From Afipia sp. (GTDB lineage: Bacteria; Pseudomonadota; Alphaproteobacteria; Rhizobiales; Xanthobacteraceae), in assembly GCA_017308495.1 (NCBI GenBank), contig JAFKES010000095.1:1-52159 (forward strand): a stretch of 52,159 nucleotides of DNA, read 5' to 3'. Shown one piece after another: positions 1 through 11,882 of this stretch (its first letter is position 1; every line of letters starts with the position of its first letter). Both the position numbers and the translations under genes were made by a program. The notes below the pieces were generated by a model. It was not told the origin of the DNA and did no database searches. It saw only the letters and a program-made list of their open reading frames with translations.

Positions 1-486
1 GCAGATGGTGAGGCCGAGGCGGCCCCACGGCAGGTCGGTGATCACCGCGGTTTCGCCGGCCTGGCAGTTCGCCGACTCGCGGTAGCTCTCGCCGCCTTCG
101 AGATCGATGTCGAACATGTGGATCTTGTCGTAGCTCGCGACGATGCCGCCGTCCGGTGCGATCAGGAACGAACGGTTGACCGCGCGCTCCGGCGTCGCCT
201 TGAGCGCCAGCGAGCCGATATGGAGATAGATCTGCAATTCGCGGGCGAGGTCGCGATAGGCTTTCAGCGAAAGGTCGTCGGCCTCGGTCGCGAGCTGCGC
301 GAACAGCGCCTTGCGGTTCTCCTGCATCATGTTGCTGACCTCCGGGGTCAGCACATAGTCCGCGCCCTTCGCCTTGGCCTCGCGGATCAGGGCGATGCCT
401 TGGGCGAGGCTGGTCTCGGGCAAGAGGCCGGTGCGCATCTGCACCATGGCGGCGGTGAAGGGCGATCCGGTGGTGATGGGGCTCAT
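1..486 (-). CDS. carbon-nitrogen hydrolase (nitrilase superfamily), 3' part outside window
   Basis: The first 162 residues of a nitrilase-superfamily amidase are visible; the rest lies beyond the left edge. The start is ATG at 486, overlapping the grxC stop by 4 bp (ATGA). The catalytic Glu is in LTPEVSN, the catalytic Lys in SYDKIHMFD, and the last visible residues, GRLGLTIC, end exactly on what should be the catalytic Cys. The family hydrolyses C-N bonds of amides or nitriles; this DKIHMFD/GLTIC subtype resembles Nit1/Nit2-like omega-amidases or deaminated-glutathione amidases. Position directly behind a glutaredoxin gene fits the glutathione link, but substrate is inferred. The gene is on the minus strand in one unit with grxC and probably comF. 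Confidence 0.9.
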   Translation of the reverse strand, partial: MSPITTGSPFTAAMVQMRTGLLPETSLAQGIALIREAKAKGADYVLTPEVSNMMQENRKALFAQLATEADDLSLKAYRDLARELQIYLHIGSLALKATPERAVNRSFLIAPDGGIVASYDKIHMFDIDLEGGESYRESANCQAGETAVITDLPWGRLGLTIC

Positions 487-758
487 GATACGGTGTCCTG
501 TCCGGTGAGAAGGCCGTCGAGCCGGCCTGCGTGATCCAGTGCATACAGGTCGTCGCAGCCGCCGACGTGAACCTTGTCGATGAAAATCTGCGGAAATGTC
601 GTGCCGCCGTTGGCGCGCGCCAGCATCTCGGCCCGGCGCTCCGGCGCAACCGCGACGTCGAACTCGGTGAAGGCGGCGTTCTTGCGCGCCAGCAACGCTT
701 TCGCAGCGCTGCAATAGCCGCATCCCGGCCGGGTGTAGATCTCGATCAGAGCGGCCAT
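483..758 (-). CDS. grxC: glutaredoxin 3
   Basis: A 91-residue dithiol glutaredoxin, the normal length for GrxC. The active site CGYC is at residues 13-16 after the first strand (ALIEIYTRPG), followed by the TTFPQIFI segment with the cis-Pro that binds glutathione and the GGCDDL motif. It reduces protein and glutathione mixed disulfides in the cytoplasm using GSH. Its stop overlaps the start of the downstream nitrilase-family gene by 4 bp, so the two are probably translationally coupled; comF ends 30 bp upstream on the same strand. Confidence 0.95.
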   Translation of the reverse strand: MAALIEIYTRPGCGYCSAAKALLARKNAAFTEFDVAVAPERRAEMLARANGGTTFPQIFIDKVHVGGCDDLYALDHAGRLDGLLTGQDTVS

Positions 759-788
759 GCCGTGCCTCGGTGATGGTGAAACCTTAAG

Positions 789-1592
789 CTATATGGGCCC
801 CCGGAACGTGTCCACAACCCGGGCGAACACCAGCACGTCCACCGACGCAGCCCTGGCCCGCAACAGCGCGCGGGCGCAGGCGTCCACGGTCGCCCCCGAG
901 GTGAGGACATCGTCGATAAGGACGATGCGCCGGCCCTGAACGGTCGCCTTTTTCTCCGGTGGCACAGCGAACGCACCCTGCACGTTGCCGGCCCGCGCGC
1001 TGCGCGACAGGCCGATCTGCGGCTGCGTCGGCCGCATCCGGCGTAGCGCGTCGCCGGCGATCGGCACGCCGGCCGTGTGGCTGATGATCCGCGCCAGCGC
1101 GCCGGACTGGTTGTAGCGGCGGCTCCACCCCCGCCGCCAGTGCAGCGGCACCGGAACGAGCAGGTCGGCGTCGTCGAGCAATTCGCGGCCGGCGCGGGCC
1201 ATCCAGCGCCCCATGGCCGGGGCGAGGTCGGTGCGATCGTGGTATTTGAGGCCATGGACCATGGTTTTGGCCACGTCGTCGTAGCGCACCGCGGCGCGGG
1301 CGCGCTGATAGGCCGGCGGATCGGCGATGGCCTGCATCGACAGCAGGCCGGGGCCGGGGTCGTAGACGAAGGGAATGCCGAGCCGTGGGCAGAACGGCGG
1401 GGCGATGAACGACAATTGCCCCCAGCACGCCGCGCACAGGCCCTCGCCGGTGACGGGCTCGCGGCAGGACACGCATTGCAGCGGCAGGGCGATGTCGAGC
1501 ACGCGGCGCGGCAGCGCGGCGAGCTTATTCCACGCACGGCCGTAAAGCCGGGCTCGCCATGGATTCGATGCCGCCTGTTCGGGCTCCCGCAT
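789..1592 (-). CDS. comF: ComF family protein (phosphoribosyltransferase-like)
   Basis: A 267-residue ComF/GntX-type protein. A four-Cys zinc ribbon lies near the N-terminus (CVSC and CAAC, about residues 40-56) and a type I phosphoribosyltransferase fold follows, with the PRPP loop VLIDDVLTSGAT in the last quarter. Family members are needed for DNA uptake in naturally competent bacteria; the enzymatic reaction is not known. I chose ATG at 1592 because GGGAGG sits 6 bases before it; an upstream in-frame TTG at 1613 would add seven residues but has no better signal. The gene heads the comF-grxC-nitrilase run and is divergent from the methyltransferase gene. Confidence 0.9.
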   Translation of the reverse strand: MREPEQAASNPWRARLYGRAWNKLAALPRRVLDIALPLQCVSCREPVTGEGLCAACWGQLSFIAPPFCPRLGIPFVYDPGPGLLSMQAIADPPAYQRARAAVRYDDVAKTMVHGLKYHDRTDLAPAMGRWMARAGRELLDDADLLVPVPLHWRRGWSRRYNQSGALARIISHTAGVPIAGDALRRMRPTQPQIGLSRSARAGNVQGAFAVPPEKKATVQGRRIVLIDDVLTSGATVDACARALLRARAASVDVLVFARVVDTFRGPI

Positions 1593-1703
1593 GTCGCCTC
1601 CCACGCGCGACAAGGCTAGTTCCGGCCCGGGCCGGACTCAAGCGGCGCGCAGGGGAAGCGCGTGGATTTGCCAGACCACGTGTGGGCGGCGTACCAACGC
1701 GGC

Positions 1704-2561
1704 ATGACACCGTCCCCGCCTGATGCCGCGCCGCGCCTGTTCGACCGCACCCTGCTGCGCGTCCGGCAGGATCGTGCCGCACGAATGGGCCCCGCGACCT
1801 TCCTGCTCGATCGCATCGCCGAGGACATGGCCGAGCGGCAAAGCGCGGTGCTGCGCGATTTCTCCGAGGGCGTCGATATCGGCACGCCAGGCGACCAGGT
1901 GCGCGCGGCGCTGGCGGCGCGGGTGCGGCGCTTGCGGCCGGTGGCGCTGCCGGTGTCCGACGCCGAGGCGCTGGAATTGGAACCGGCCAGCGTCGACCTC
2001 GCGGTGTCGGCGCTGGCGCTGCATTTCGTCAATGATCTGCCGGGCACGCTGGCGCAGATCCGCCGCGCGCTGAAGCCGGACGGCCTGTTTCTCGCCGCAC
2101 TGATGGGCGGCGATACCCTGACCGAGTTGCGCCAGTCGTTCGCGGCGGCGGAGGCCGAGGTCGAGGGCGGCCTGTCGCCGCGCGTCGCGCCGTTCGCCGA
2201 TCTGCGCGATCTCGGCGGCCTGTTGCAGCGCGCGGGCTTCGCCCTGCCGGTGACGGATGCGGACCGCATCGTCGTGCGCTACGCCGACGCCTTCGCGCTG
2301 ATGCAGGATTTGCGGCGCATGGGGGCGACCAACATCCTCAACGAGCGGCGGCGTTCGCCGTCGCGCCGCGCCACGCTGCTGCGCATGGCGCAGGTCTACG
2401 CCGAGCGCTTTGCCGATGCCGACGGCCGCATCCGCGCCACCTTCGACGTGGTGTGGCTGTCGGGCTGGGCGCCGCACGCCAGCCAGCAGAAGCCGCTGAA
2501 GCCGGGCTCGGCGAAGATGTCGCTGGAGGATGCGGTGAAGAAGGCGGGCGAGCGGAAGTAG
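1704..2561 (+). CDS. class I SAM-dependent methyltransferase-like protein (NDUFAF5/BioC type)
   Basis: About 285 residues. The opening LFDRTLLRVRQDRAA and the later ALHFVNDLPGTLAQIRRALKPDG and GGDTLTELRQ blocks are typical of the alphaproteobacterial relatives of mitochondrial NDUFAF5, a complex I assembly factor, and of BioC-like methyltransferases. The usual glycine-rich SAM loop is represented by GVDIGTPGD, a divergent form. The start is uncertain: ATG 1704 fits where the conserved part begins, while GTG 1662 has a better AGGGGAAG ribosome site just upstream and would add 14 residues. It stands alone on the plus strand, followed by a palindromic repeat. The exact substrate is not determinable here. 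Confidence 0.8.
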   Translation: MTPSPPDAAPRLFDRTLLRVRQDRAARMGPATFLLDRIAEDMAERQSAVLRDFSEGVDIGTPGDQVRAALAARVRRLRPVALPVSDAEALELEPASVDLAVSALALHFVNDLPGTLAQIRRALKPDGLFLAALMGGDTLTELRQSFAAAEAEVEGGLSPRVAPFADLRDLGGLLQRAGFALPVTDADRIVVRYADAFALMQDLRRMGATNILNERRRSPSRRATLLRMAQVYAERFADADGRIRATFDVVWLSGWAPHASQQKPLKPGSAKMSLEDAVKKAGERK

Positions 2562-2574
2562 GGAATGATTCCGT

Positions 2575-2664
2575 CGTCATTGCGAGGCGCGTCAGCGCCG
2601 ACGCAATCCAGTCTGTACGCGCAGCGAATTTGATCTGGATTGCTTCGCTTCGCTCGCAATGACG
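2575..2664. repeat. palindromic intergenic repeat (CGTCATTGCGAG type)
   Basis: An imperfect palindrome between two convergent genes. Outer arms are CGTCATTGCGAG (2575-2586) and CTCGCAATGACG (2653-2664); inner arms are GCAATCCAG (2603-2611) and CTGGATTGC (2635-2643). Copies of this kind are frequent between genes in Bradyrhizobium relatives. As RNA it would fold on either strand, so it may also serve to end or protect the converging transcripts of the methyltransferase and mutT. Confidence 0.8.
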
Positions 2665-2676
2665 AGAAAGCGTTGC

Positions 2677-3081
2677 CTACAACAACAAATCCGTCAGATG
2701 CGCGATCAGCGGAATGTCCGCCGGCGGCATCGGATAGTCGCGCAATTTATTGGCGCGTACCCAGGCCAGCGCTTGTCCTTCTTTCGAGGCCACCGTGCCT
2801 TGCCATTTGCGGCAGACGTAGAGCGGCATCAAGAGATGGAAAGTCTCGTAGCCGTGGCTGGCGAAAGTCAGCGGCGCGAGGCACGGCTCCTCCACGGTGA
2901 TGCCGAGTTCTTCGTGCAGTTCGCGGATCAGCGCCGGCTCCGGCCGCTCGCCGGGCTCAAGCTTGCCGCCGGGAAATTCCCACAGGCCCGCGAGCTGCTT
3001 GCCTTGCGGGCGCTGCGCGATCAGCACGCGGTTGTCGGCGTCGATCAGCGCGCAGGCGACGACCAGAGTGAGCTTGATCAC
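2677..3081 (-). CDS. mutT: (deoxy)nucleoside triphosphate pyrophosphohydrolase, MutT/Nudix
   Basis: A 134-residue MutT-type Nudix hydrolase, which cleans 8-oxo-dGTP from the nucleotide pool. The Nudix box is complete: G39, then E45, then R53-E54-L55 with E57-E58 and G60-I61, the pattern GX5EX7REUXEEXGU. The N-terminus ([23 protein letters not shown]) is typical of MutT. Translation starts at GTG 3081, which overlaps the argJ stop (GTGA), so it is coupled to argJ. The same reading frame stays open upstream across argJ, but that extension is only a shadow of argJ in another frame. Confidence 0.92.
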   Translation of the reverse strand: MIKLTLVVACALIDADNRVLIAQRPQGKQLAGLWEFPGGKLEPGERPEPALIRELHEELGITVEEPCLAPLTFASHGYETFHLLMPLYVCRKWQGTVASKEGQALAWVRANKLRDYPMPPADIPLIAHLTDLLL

Positions 3082-4319
3082 GAGCGGTAATCGCCGTTGA
3101 TGGCGACATACTCCTTGGTGAGGTCGCAGGTCAGTACGCGATCGCGGCCCTTGCCGAGGCCGAGGCCGACCTTGATCTGGATCTTGTCCTGCTTCATCAG
3201 CGCCGAGACTTCCTTCTCGTCGTAAGACGGATCGCGCGCGCCACGGGTGGCGACGCGGATGCCGTTGAAGGCGATCGAGAGCTTGTCGCGGTCGGCCGGT
3301 TCGCCGGCCTTGCCCACCGCCATCACCACGCGGCCCCAGTTGGCGTCCTCGCCGGCGATGGCAGTTTTCACCAGCGGCGAATTGGCGATCGACATGGCGA
3401 TCCGGCGCGCCGACGCCGTGGTCCTGGCGCCCTCGACCACGACTTCCACCAGCTTGCGCGCGCCCTCGCCGTCGCGCGCCACCTGCTCGGCGAGATCGGC
3501 GAGCACGTTCTGGAACGCCTTGGCGAATGCTTTCAGGCGCGGATCGCTGGCGCGGCTGATTTTCGGCGCGCCATTCGCCGCGGCCGCGCCGGTGGCAAAG
3601 GCAAGCAGGGTGTCGGAGGTCGAGGTGTCGCCGTCGATGGTCACCGCGTTGAAGGTGTCGGCGACGCCGGTCTTGAGCAGCGACTGCAGCACGGCGGCCG
3701 ACAGCGGCGCGTCGGTGAATACGAAGGCCAGCATCGTCGCCATGTCGGGTGCGATCATGCCCGCGCCCTTGGCCATACCGTTGATGGTGACCCTGGCCTT
3801 GCCGAGCTTGACCGTGGCGGTGGCGACCTTCGGGAAGGTGTCGGTGGTCATGATCGCCTTGGCAGCATCGAGCCAGCCGCCGGGCGCGGCATCGGCGACG
3901 AGGCCATCCATCACGCCGTCGAACTTGGTGGCGTCGAGCGGCTCGCCGATCACCCCGGTGGAGGCGAGGAAAATCCTGGCCGGCGTGCTGGCGGTGGCCA
4001 TCGCCGCGATCGTGGCGGTCAGCGCGGTGGCCTGCTTTCCGGTCTTGCCGGTGAAGGCGTTGGCGTTGCCGGAATTGACCACCAGCGCGCGGGCCTGGCC
4101 GCCCTTGAGCTTGGCGCGGCACCAGTCCACCGCGGCGCTCGGGCACTTCGATGTCGTGAATACGCCCGCCACCGTGGTGCCCTTGTCGAACAGCGCCAGC
4201 AGCACGTCGGTGCGGTTCTTGTAGCGGATGCCGGCGGCGGCCGTGGCCAGGCGCACGCCCGCGATCGGCGGCATGTCAGGGACGGTGGTGGGGGCGAGCG
4301 GCGAGACGGTGGTGGACAT
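3078..4319 (-). CDS. argJ: bifunctional glutamate N-acetyltransferase/amino-acid acetyltransferase
   Basis: A 413-residue ArgJ. It transfers acetyl from N-acetylornithine to glutamate, and in bifunctional forms also uses acetyl-CoA, in arginine synthesis. The protein is made as a precursor that cuts itself before a Thr; here the cleavage motif is [14 protein letters not shown] with Thr195 as the nucleophile. The oxyanion-hole region STGVIG (about 120-125) and the C-terminal [17 protein letters not shown] are conserved. The gene precedes mutT with a 4-bp overlap. A hairpin-rich repeat block, not an obvious promoter, lies upstream. Confidence 0.96.
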   Translation of the reverse strand: MSTTVSPLAPTTVPDMPPIAGVRLATAAAGIRYKNRTDVLLALFDKGTTVAGVFTTSKCPSAAVDWCRAKLKGGQARALVVNSGNANAFTGKTGKQATALTATIAAMATASTPARIFLASTGVIGEPLDATKFDGVMDGLVADAAPGGWLDAAKAIMTTDTFPKVATATVKLGKARVTINGMAKGAGMIAPDMATMLAFVFTDAPLSAAVLQSLLKTGVADTFNAVTIDGDTSTSDTLLAFATGAAAANGAPKISRASDPRLKAFAKAFQNVLADLAEQVARDGEGARKLVEVVVEGARTTASARRIAMSIANSPLVKTAIAGEDANWGRVVMAVGKAGEPADRDKLSIAFNGIRVATRGARDPSYDEKEVSALMKQDKIQIKVGLGLGKGRDRVLTCDLTKEYVAINGDYRS

Positions 4320-4341
4320 GAGTCAGGGCCTTCGACTTCTT

Positions 4342-4503
4342 CCTTCTCCCGTTGTGGGAGAGGGTGGCGAGAATGAGCGAAGCGCATTCGAGCCGGGTGA
4401 GGGGTCTCCTAACAAGCCCCTCACCCGCTTCGCGGCCATAGCGCGTCAAAGACGCGCGTAAACGCGCTTGTTGCTCAGCACCCTCTCCCACAAGGGGAGA
4501 GGG
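4342..4503. repeat. mosaic intergenic repeat with CCCTCTCCC hairpins
   Basis: This block makes up most of the 302-base gap between argJ and the PPIase gene. It opens with CTTCTCCCGTTGTGGGAGAGGG and closes with CCCTCTCCCACAAGGGGAG; in between are the arms GGGTGAGGGG and CCCCTCACCC and a GCGCGTCAAAGACGCGC hairpin. Related CCCTCTCC-loop-GGAGAGGG units occur at 18822-18891 and 49560-49584, always between genes. It looks like a dispersed REP-type element of this bacterial family. Confidence 0.75.
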
Positions 4504-4542
4504 AAGAAAAGAGCAAACTCAGTGAATGCGATGACGATGCAA

Positions 4543-4577
4543 AATGGGCTGGCAACGAGAGACGTTGCCAGCCCATT
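4543..4577 (-). terminator. intrinsic terminator of the PPIase gene
   Basis: A perfect 14-bp stem, AATGGGCTGGCAAC and its complement, with a 7-base loop, about 45 bases past the PPIase stop. Read on the minus strand the stem runs into TTTTGC, so it should end the PPIase transcript before argJ. Confidence 0.8.
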
Positions 4578-4621
4578 GTTTGATCTGATTTTTCTGCCCG
4601 ATTGGCAGAAGGGTCAGCGCG

Positions 4622-5578
4622 TTACTTCTTCGCGGGCGCGGCCGGAGCGGGCTTGGCGGCGTCCGGCTTGGCGGCTTCCGGCGTCGCGGCGGCGGGCGCG
4701 GCCGGCTTGTCCATGCGCTCGACCTTGGCGGCGGCGCGCAACTGGGTGACGTAGTCGGCCTGTGCCTTGCGGGTCACGAAGGTCTCGATCTGGCTCTTGA
4801 CCTGATCGAAGGTCGGCGGCTTGCGGTCGCGCTTCTCCTCGACCTTGATGATGTGCCAGCCGAACTGCGTCTTCACCGGCGCGGAGATCTTGCCGGGTTC
4901 GAGCGCGAAGGCCGCGGCGGAGAATTCCGGCACCATCTGCTCCTTGGTGAAGAAGCCGAGATCGCCGCCATCGGCTGCGCCCGGGTCCTTCGACTTTTCC
5001 TTGGCGAGCTTGGCGAAGTCGGCGCCCTTGTCGAGCTCGGCCTTGATCGCCTTGGCTTCCTCTTCGGTCGGCACCAGGATGTGGCGGGCGTGGACTTCCA
5101 CCTCGCCGGCCACCTGCTTGGTGGCCTCCTCATAGACCTTCTTCATGGCCGCGTCGGTGATGGCGGCCTTGCCCTCGTTGGCGAGCAGGGTGTCCATCAA
5201 CAGCCGGTTGCGCGCGAAGGCGAGCCGCTGCTTGAATTCCGGGTTGTCGCCGATTTTCTTGTCCTCGGCCGCCTTGGCGACGATGTTCATGTCGATCAGG
5301 AACGCGATCAGGTTTTCCCGACGCGTCGCCGGGTCCATCTGCTGCAGGCTCGGTCCCAGCTCCTCCTCGGCCACCGCGAGGTCGCTCTGGCGGATTTCCG
5401 TGCCATTGACCTTGGCGATCACGGGGTTGGCGTCCTGGGCGCGGACCGGGTGCGCGGTGGTGAGGACAAGCACGAGACAAGTTGCCGCGGCCGACGCCAG
5501 AAGGCCCAGTTTCGCCGTCACGGCGCGCTGTGTGGGCTGCCCGGCCAGGCGGGTCCGGCGGGGGGAAGAAACGGTCAT
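4622..5578 (-). CDS. periplasmic peptidyl-prolyl cis-trans isomerase, parvulin (PpiC/SurA type)
   Basis: A 318-residue exported foldase. A long signal peptide ends near AHPVRAQDA (about residue 48). A SurA-like N-terminal helical region follows (about 50-150), then a parvulin domain (about 160-255) with ARHILVPTEEEA, SKDPGAADGGDLGFF and FGWHIIKVE. The last 35 residues are an Ala/Pro/Lys tail. It probably helps outer-membrane proteins fold; here it is divergent from secA, which drives export, so the neighbourhood is thematically consistent. The gene has its own intrinsic terminator. Confidence 0.9.
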   Translation of the reverse strand: MTVSSPRRTRLAGQPTQRAVTAKLGLLASAAATCLVLVLTTAHPVRAQDANPVIAKVNGTEIRQSDLAVAEEELGPSLQQMDPATRRENLIAFLIDMNIVAKAAEDKKIGDNPEFKQRLAFARNRLLMDTLLANEGKAAITDAAMKKVYEEATKQVAGEVEVHARHILVPTEEEAKAIKAELDKGADFAKLAKEKSKDPGAADGGDLGFFTKEQMVPEFSAAAFALEPGKISAPVKTQFGWHIIKVEEKRDRKPPTFDQVKSQIETFVTRKAQADYVTQLRAAAKVERMDKPAAPAAATPEAAKPDAAKPAPAAPAKK

Positions 5579-5694
5579 GGAAAATCCTTATCGATCAACG
5601 TCCGCTGTTCGGGACGGCGGACACTCGCCCAAGCTTGCGTCATAAGCAACGCGAAAAGCCGCCAAAATCATGAAATCCTTGACAGGTTGGCGCG

Positions 5695-5723
5695 TTGACA
5701 AGGCCTGGGGCCGCCCATATCTC
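5695..5723 (+). promoter_or_regulatory. candidate secA promoter
   Basis: TTGACA at 5695-5700, 17 bases, then TATCTC at 5718-5723, about 100 bases before the secA ATG. The -35 is perfect; the -10 is weak. A second TTGACA at 5679 has no good -10 at the right distance. Confidence 0.4.
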
Positions 5724-5823
5724 TCCCCGCGGGATTTCTTGGCCGCCGCGGGGCTCGTCCGCGGCCGCATCGCCGTCGCGGCAGACAGCCGGGGCCGGCC
5801 AAACTGCAAGACAGGAATGTTTC

Positions 5824-8655
<2,832 letters not shown>

Positions 8656-8676
8656 GCAGGCGTTCAGGCTGATCGC

Positions 8677-8716
8677 CACATAAAAACGCCGCTCGCATGA
8701 GCGGCGTTTTTATGTG
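8677..8716 (+). terminator. bidirectional intrinsic terminator after secA
   Basis: An 18-bp perfect stem, CACATAAAAACGCCGCTC with its complement, loop GCAT, ending in TTTTTATGTG. The A- and T-runs on the two sides let it work on both strands, for secA and for the converging L,D-transpeptidase transcript. Confidence 0.93.
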
Positions 8717-8755
8717 AACCGAACTCGACCGGCAAAAATCTCCCCAGGGTCGGCC

Positions 8756-8867
8756 CGGCGAAGGCCGGGACCCATCACCCTGTTGATCTATTTTGGGCCA
8801 TGAAAGTTGCCGCCCTGCCTTATCGGGAGGTCAGGGATTATGGATCCCGGCATGCGCCGGGACGGCC
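8756..8867. repeat. GC-rich inverted-repeat element between convergent genes
   Basis: The gap holds CCGGCGAAGGCCGGGACCCAT (8756 on) and, inverted, ATGGATCCCGGCATGCGCCG (8840 on), the second containing a CCCGGC-ATGC-GCCGGG hairpin. The two halves face each other, as in the degenerate palindromic repeats of Bradyrhizobium relatives. No coding potential was seen. Confidence 0.5.
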
Positions 8868-8907
8868 AGATTGAACGTTGGTGCCTCGATCAGGAGACAC
8901 CAGCATT

Positions 8908-10359
8908 CTACCGCGTCATCGAAAAACGGCCATCGAAGGAATTCGCCGAGACTGTGGGCTGCGCGCCCGAGAGCGGTTGTTGCGCGGCGGAGGTGGCCGC
9001 CGGTTCTGCCGCCGCCGGCTGGCCTTGCGTCTGCTGCCGGGCGATGGGGATGACCCGCGGCCCGGCGCTCTTGGCGGTTTCGCGCGCTGCGCTTGCCGAT
9101 TTTGCCTTCGCGGTGGTGGTCGCCGCCGGTTTTGCCGGCGTGGCGGCGGGCTGGGGCTCCGCGCGGCGCAGGCCGACGGTGCGCGACAGCCGGCTCAGGA
9201 AGCCTTCGGAGGAGCCGGAACTGGTGCTTGCCACGGCCGGCGTGCTCACCGCCACCACCGGTTCGCTGGCGGTGGAGGCAAAGGCCGGAGCCGGCTCCGG
9301 GGCCACCGGAACGGTGGCGTGGGCCGGAATGGTGCCCGGCGCGGGGCCGGAGGCCGAGACGGTGTAGTCGTCGACATCCTTGTCGATGGCGGCTGCGCCT
9401 TCCGGCAGCTTGGAGGCGAACACCGGATGCATGCCGCCGTCGATGCCGGCGCGCGAACGCGCCAGCGGCGTGCCACGGGTGACCAGTTGCGCGGCCTTCA
9501 GTTCGTCCTGGCGCTGCTTGGCCTGCACGGCTTCGGCGATCTCGGGCGAAACCTGATAGGCCGGGCACTGCGCGGAGGCGTTGAACGCCAGCGGGCGGGT
9601 CGCGCCGGGTGGCTGCTCGGCGTCGAACACGTATTTCTTCTCGCAGAAACTGACCTTCGGCTCCTGCCGTGTGACCTCGAAGTGATCGTTGCCTTCCTTG
9701 ATCATCTTCCAGAACGGCATGTTCGGATTGTTGCGATGCTTGGCCATGTTCTGCGCGGTCATGCGGAACGGATAGGCCTGCACCTGGAACGCGTTCTGGC
9801 CGCCGAAGAAGGATTCGCGGCCGAGCGCGTAAATCTCCGAAATCTGTTCGTCGGTCATGGCGTAGCAGCCGCGCGACGAGCAGTCGCCATGCACCATCAG
9901 CTGCGAGCCGGTGCGGCCCCAGGCCCGGTCATAGGCGTTGGGATAACCCATGTTGAATGACAGATAATACGCCGAGGTCGGGTTCATCTGCGCCGGCGTG
10001 ATCGAATAGAAGCCTTCCGGCGCCTGACGGTCGCCTTCCCGGATCTTGGGGCCGAGGTCGCCCGACCAGCGGCAGATCGGATAGGTCTTGAGCAGCGCGA
10101 ACTTGCCGCTGCGGTCCTGTTTCCAGACTTCGAGTTCGGCTTCCTGCTTGAACAGCCGGACAAGGATCGGCGACGCCTTGTCCATGTTCTTGGTTTCTAT
10201 CTCGGACAGCAGCTTGTCCGGGATCGGGCGGGTCGCCTTGCCGTTGGTGGACAGCCCCTCGTTGTTGCATCCGGCGAGCGCGATCCCGGCCGCCAGCGCA
10301 GCCGAGGCGACAAGCGCGCGAACAGGCTTGCGGCTGGTCAAAGCAAAGCTCCGCGGCAC
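8908..10359 (-). CDS. lipoprotein L,D-transpeptidase family protein (YafK/YkuD type)
   Basis: A 483-residue exported protein. The N-terminus is a lipoprotein signal ending in the lipobox IALAGC with C31 as lipid anchor. The catalytic YkuD-like domain (about 60-250) carries HGDCSSRGCYAMTD with His157 and the nucleophile Cys165, the YafK variant of the L,D-transpeptidase motif. These enzymes make or break links between peptidoglycan and proteins or between stem peptides. Beyond about residue 290 there is a long Ala/Pro/Ser-rich, probably unstructured tail with a short Lys/Arg-rich part. It ends facing secA. Confidence 0.88.
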   Translation of the reverse strand: MPRSFALTSRKPVRALVASAALAAGIALAGCNNEGLSTNGKATRPIPDKLLSEIETKNMDKASPILVRLFKQEAELEVWKQDRSGKFALLKTYPICRWSGDLGPKIREGDRQAPEGFYSITPAQMNPTSAYYLSFNMGYPNAYDRAWGRTGSQLMVHGDCSSRGCYAMTDEQISEIYALGRESFFGGQNAFQVQAYPFRMTAQNMAKHRNNPNMPFWKMIKEGNDHFEVTRQEPKVSFCEKKYVFDAEQPPGATRPLAFNASAQCPAYQVSPEIAEAVQAKQRQDELKAAQLVTRGTPLARSRAGIDGGMHPVFASKLPEGAAAIDKDVDDYTVSASGPAPGTIPAHATVPVAPEPAPAFASTASEPVVAVSTPAVASTSSGSSEGFLSRLSRTVGLRRAEPQPAATPAKPAATTTAKAKSASAARETAKSAGPRVIPIARQQTQGQPAAAEPAATSAAQQPLSGAQPTVSANSFDGRFSMTR

Positions 10360-10761
10360 ATCGGCAATTCCCCATCACTCCCGCTGGCCCGGCGGCCTGT
10401 GAAACACATCTCGCCCCACAACATGGCGTTGTGGTGTCCACCGGAACGCGCTGTCCCCGTCGCCTGCAGCGGCAGTTGTCATCGTCAAGACGGCGTGGAC
10501 GCTGTAGCTAAAAACGCGCTGGTACAATTGAACAATTATTATCCTTAAGCCTCCCCCGTCGCAAGCCGCGGCGCCCTTGGGCACGGGACTTCGTGGTGGC
10601 GATGGTCAATGCCGGGTAAAGAAACCGGGGAACCCGCCGCCGGGGAGCGCCGCGAAAAAGCCATGATTGGCCGGCGTCGACGATGTCATTGGCCGCAAGC
10701 GGCTTTTCTGTGCGGCTGCGGAGACGACGGCGAGGCGTCTGGGGGCGTTCGGCGTGGGGGC
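10360..10761. other. 402-base intergenic region upstream of the L,D-transpeptidase gene
   Basis: No convincing gene. Open frames here are extensions of accA shadows. An AT-rich patch around 10520-10550 (on the minus strand CTTAAGGATAATAATTG) is the likeliest place for the L,D-transpeptidase promoter; TAATAATTG could hold a -10, but I could not pair it with a clear -35. No terminator hairpin with a T-run was seen after accA. Confidence 0.4.
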
Positions 10762-11724
10762 TCAGCCGAGGCGTCGGCCGATATCGAGGAACTTCTGACG
10801 GCGCTGGTTGCGCACTTCGGTGGCATCGAGGCTGCGCAGGTCGTTGAAGGCCTGGGCGATGGCGTCGCCGGCACGTGCGATCATGTCCTGCGGGTCGCGG
10901 TGCGCGCCGCCCGGCGGTTCCTTCAGGATGGTGTCGATCACCCCGAAGCGTGCGAGATCTTGCGCGGTGATCTTCATGTTGATCGCGGCTTCCTGGGCCT
11001 TGGTCGAATCGCGCCACAGGATCGAGGCCGCGCCCTCCGGCGAGATCACGCTGTAGACCGCATGCTCCAGCATCAGCACCCGGTTGGCGGTGGCGATGGC
11101 GATGGCCCCGCCCGAGCCGCCCTCGCCGATGACGACGGCGACATTGGGCACGCCGAGGCCGAGGCAGGCGTCGGTGGAGCGCGCGATGGCTTCCGCCTGG
11201 CCGCGCTCCTCCGCGCCGATGCCGGGATAGGCGCCGGCGGTATCCACCAGCGACAGCACCGGAATGCCGAAGCGGTCGGCCATCTCCATCAGCCGCACCG
11301 CCTTGCGGTAGCCTTCGGGCTTGGCCATGCCGAAATTGTGCTTGAGGCGGGTTTCGGTGGTGGAGCCCTTTTCCTGGCCGATCACGCAGATGCTTTCGCC
11401 GCGGAAGCGGCCGAAGCCGCCGATCAGGGCTTCGTCGTCGGCGAATTTGCGGTCGCCCGCCAGCGGCGTGAATTCGGTGATCAGCGCGGCGATATAATCC
11501 ACGCAATGCGGCCGCATCGGATGGCGCGCCACCTGGGTCTTCTGCCACGGTGTCAGGTTGGCGTAGAGGTCGGTCAGCGCCTGCGCCGCCTTCTCCTCGA
11601 TGCGCGCCACTTCATCGCCGATATTGCTGCCGCCGGCGGCCAGCGCGCGCAACTCGTCGATCTTCGAATCGAGTTCGGCGACGGGCTTTTCAAAGTCGAG
11701 ATAGCTGCGCATCGGGTCCGGCAT
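10762..11724 (-). CDS. accA: acetyl-CoA carboxylase carboxyltransferase subunit alpha
   Basis: A 320-residue AccA. With AccD it moves the carboxyl group from carboxybiotin to acetyl-CoA, the first step of fatty acid synthesis. Family blocks visible are [13 protein letters not shown] at the start, [64 protein letters not shown] and [19 protein letters not shown] 11724 gives [11 protein letters not shown], the form I expect in this family; ATG 11712 is the alternative. There is no clear ribosome site, and a TATACT lies only 7 bases upstream, so a very short leader is possible. accD is not in the window. Confidence 0.96.
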   Translation of the reverse strand: MPDPMRSYLDFEKPVAELDSKIDELRALAAGGSNIGDEVARIEEKAAQALTDLYANLTPWQKTQVARHPMRPHCVDYIAALITEFTPLAGDRKFADDEALIGGFGRFRGESICVIGQEKGSTTETRLKHNFGMAKPEGYRKAVRLMEMADRFGIPVLSLVDTAGAYPGIGAEERGQAEAIARSTDACLGLGVPNVAVVIGEGGSGGAIAIATANRVLMLEHAVYSVISPEGAASILWRDSTKAQEAAINMKITAQDLARFGVIDTILKEPPGGAHRDPQDMIARAGDAIAQAFNDLRSLDATEVRNQRRQKFLDIGRRLG

Positions 11725-11882
11725 GTCGGGAGTATATAGGGGCTGGGGCGCTCAGGCGAAGGGCGTCCATAGCGGCGATGGACACCGCAGGGGACGGCAT
11801 CTTTGGCGCCTTTCAAGTCAAGAAGCGCTCCCAAGTCAAGCGGGGCGGTGCAAACCTCTGATATTTCCGCGCTTTGGGCGGC

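Noticed and set aside
2677-4146. An apparent 489-residue fusion ending in MutT
   Set aside because: The first part is argJ read in the wrong frame; MutT begins at GTG 3081.
10508-11548. 346-codon frame overlapping accA and the following gap
   Set aside because: Arg/Pro-rich shadow of accA that runs into non-coding sequence.
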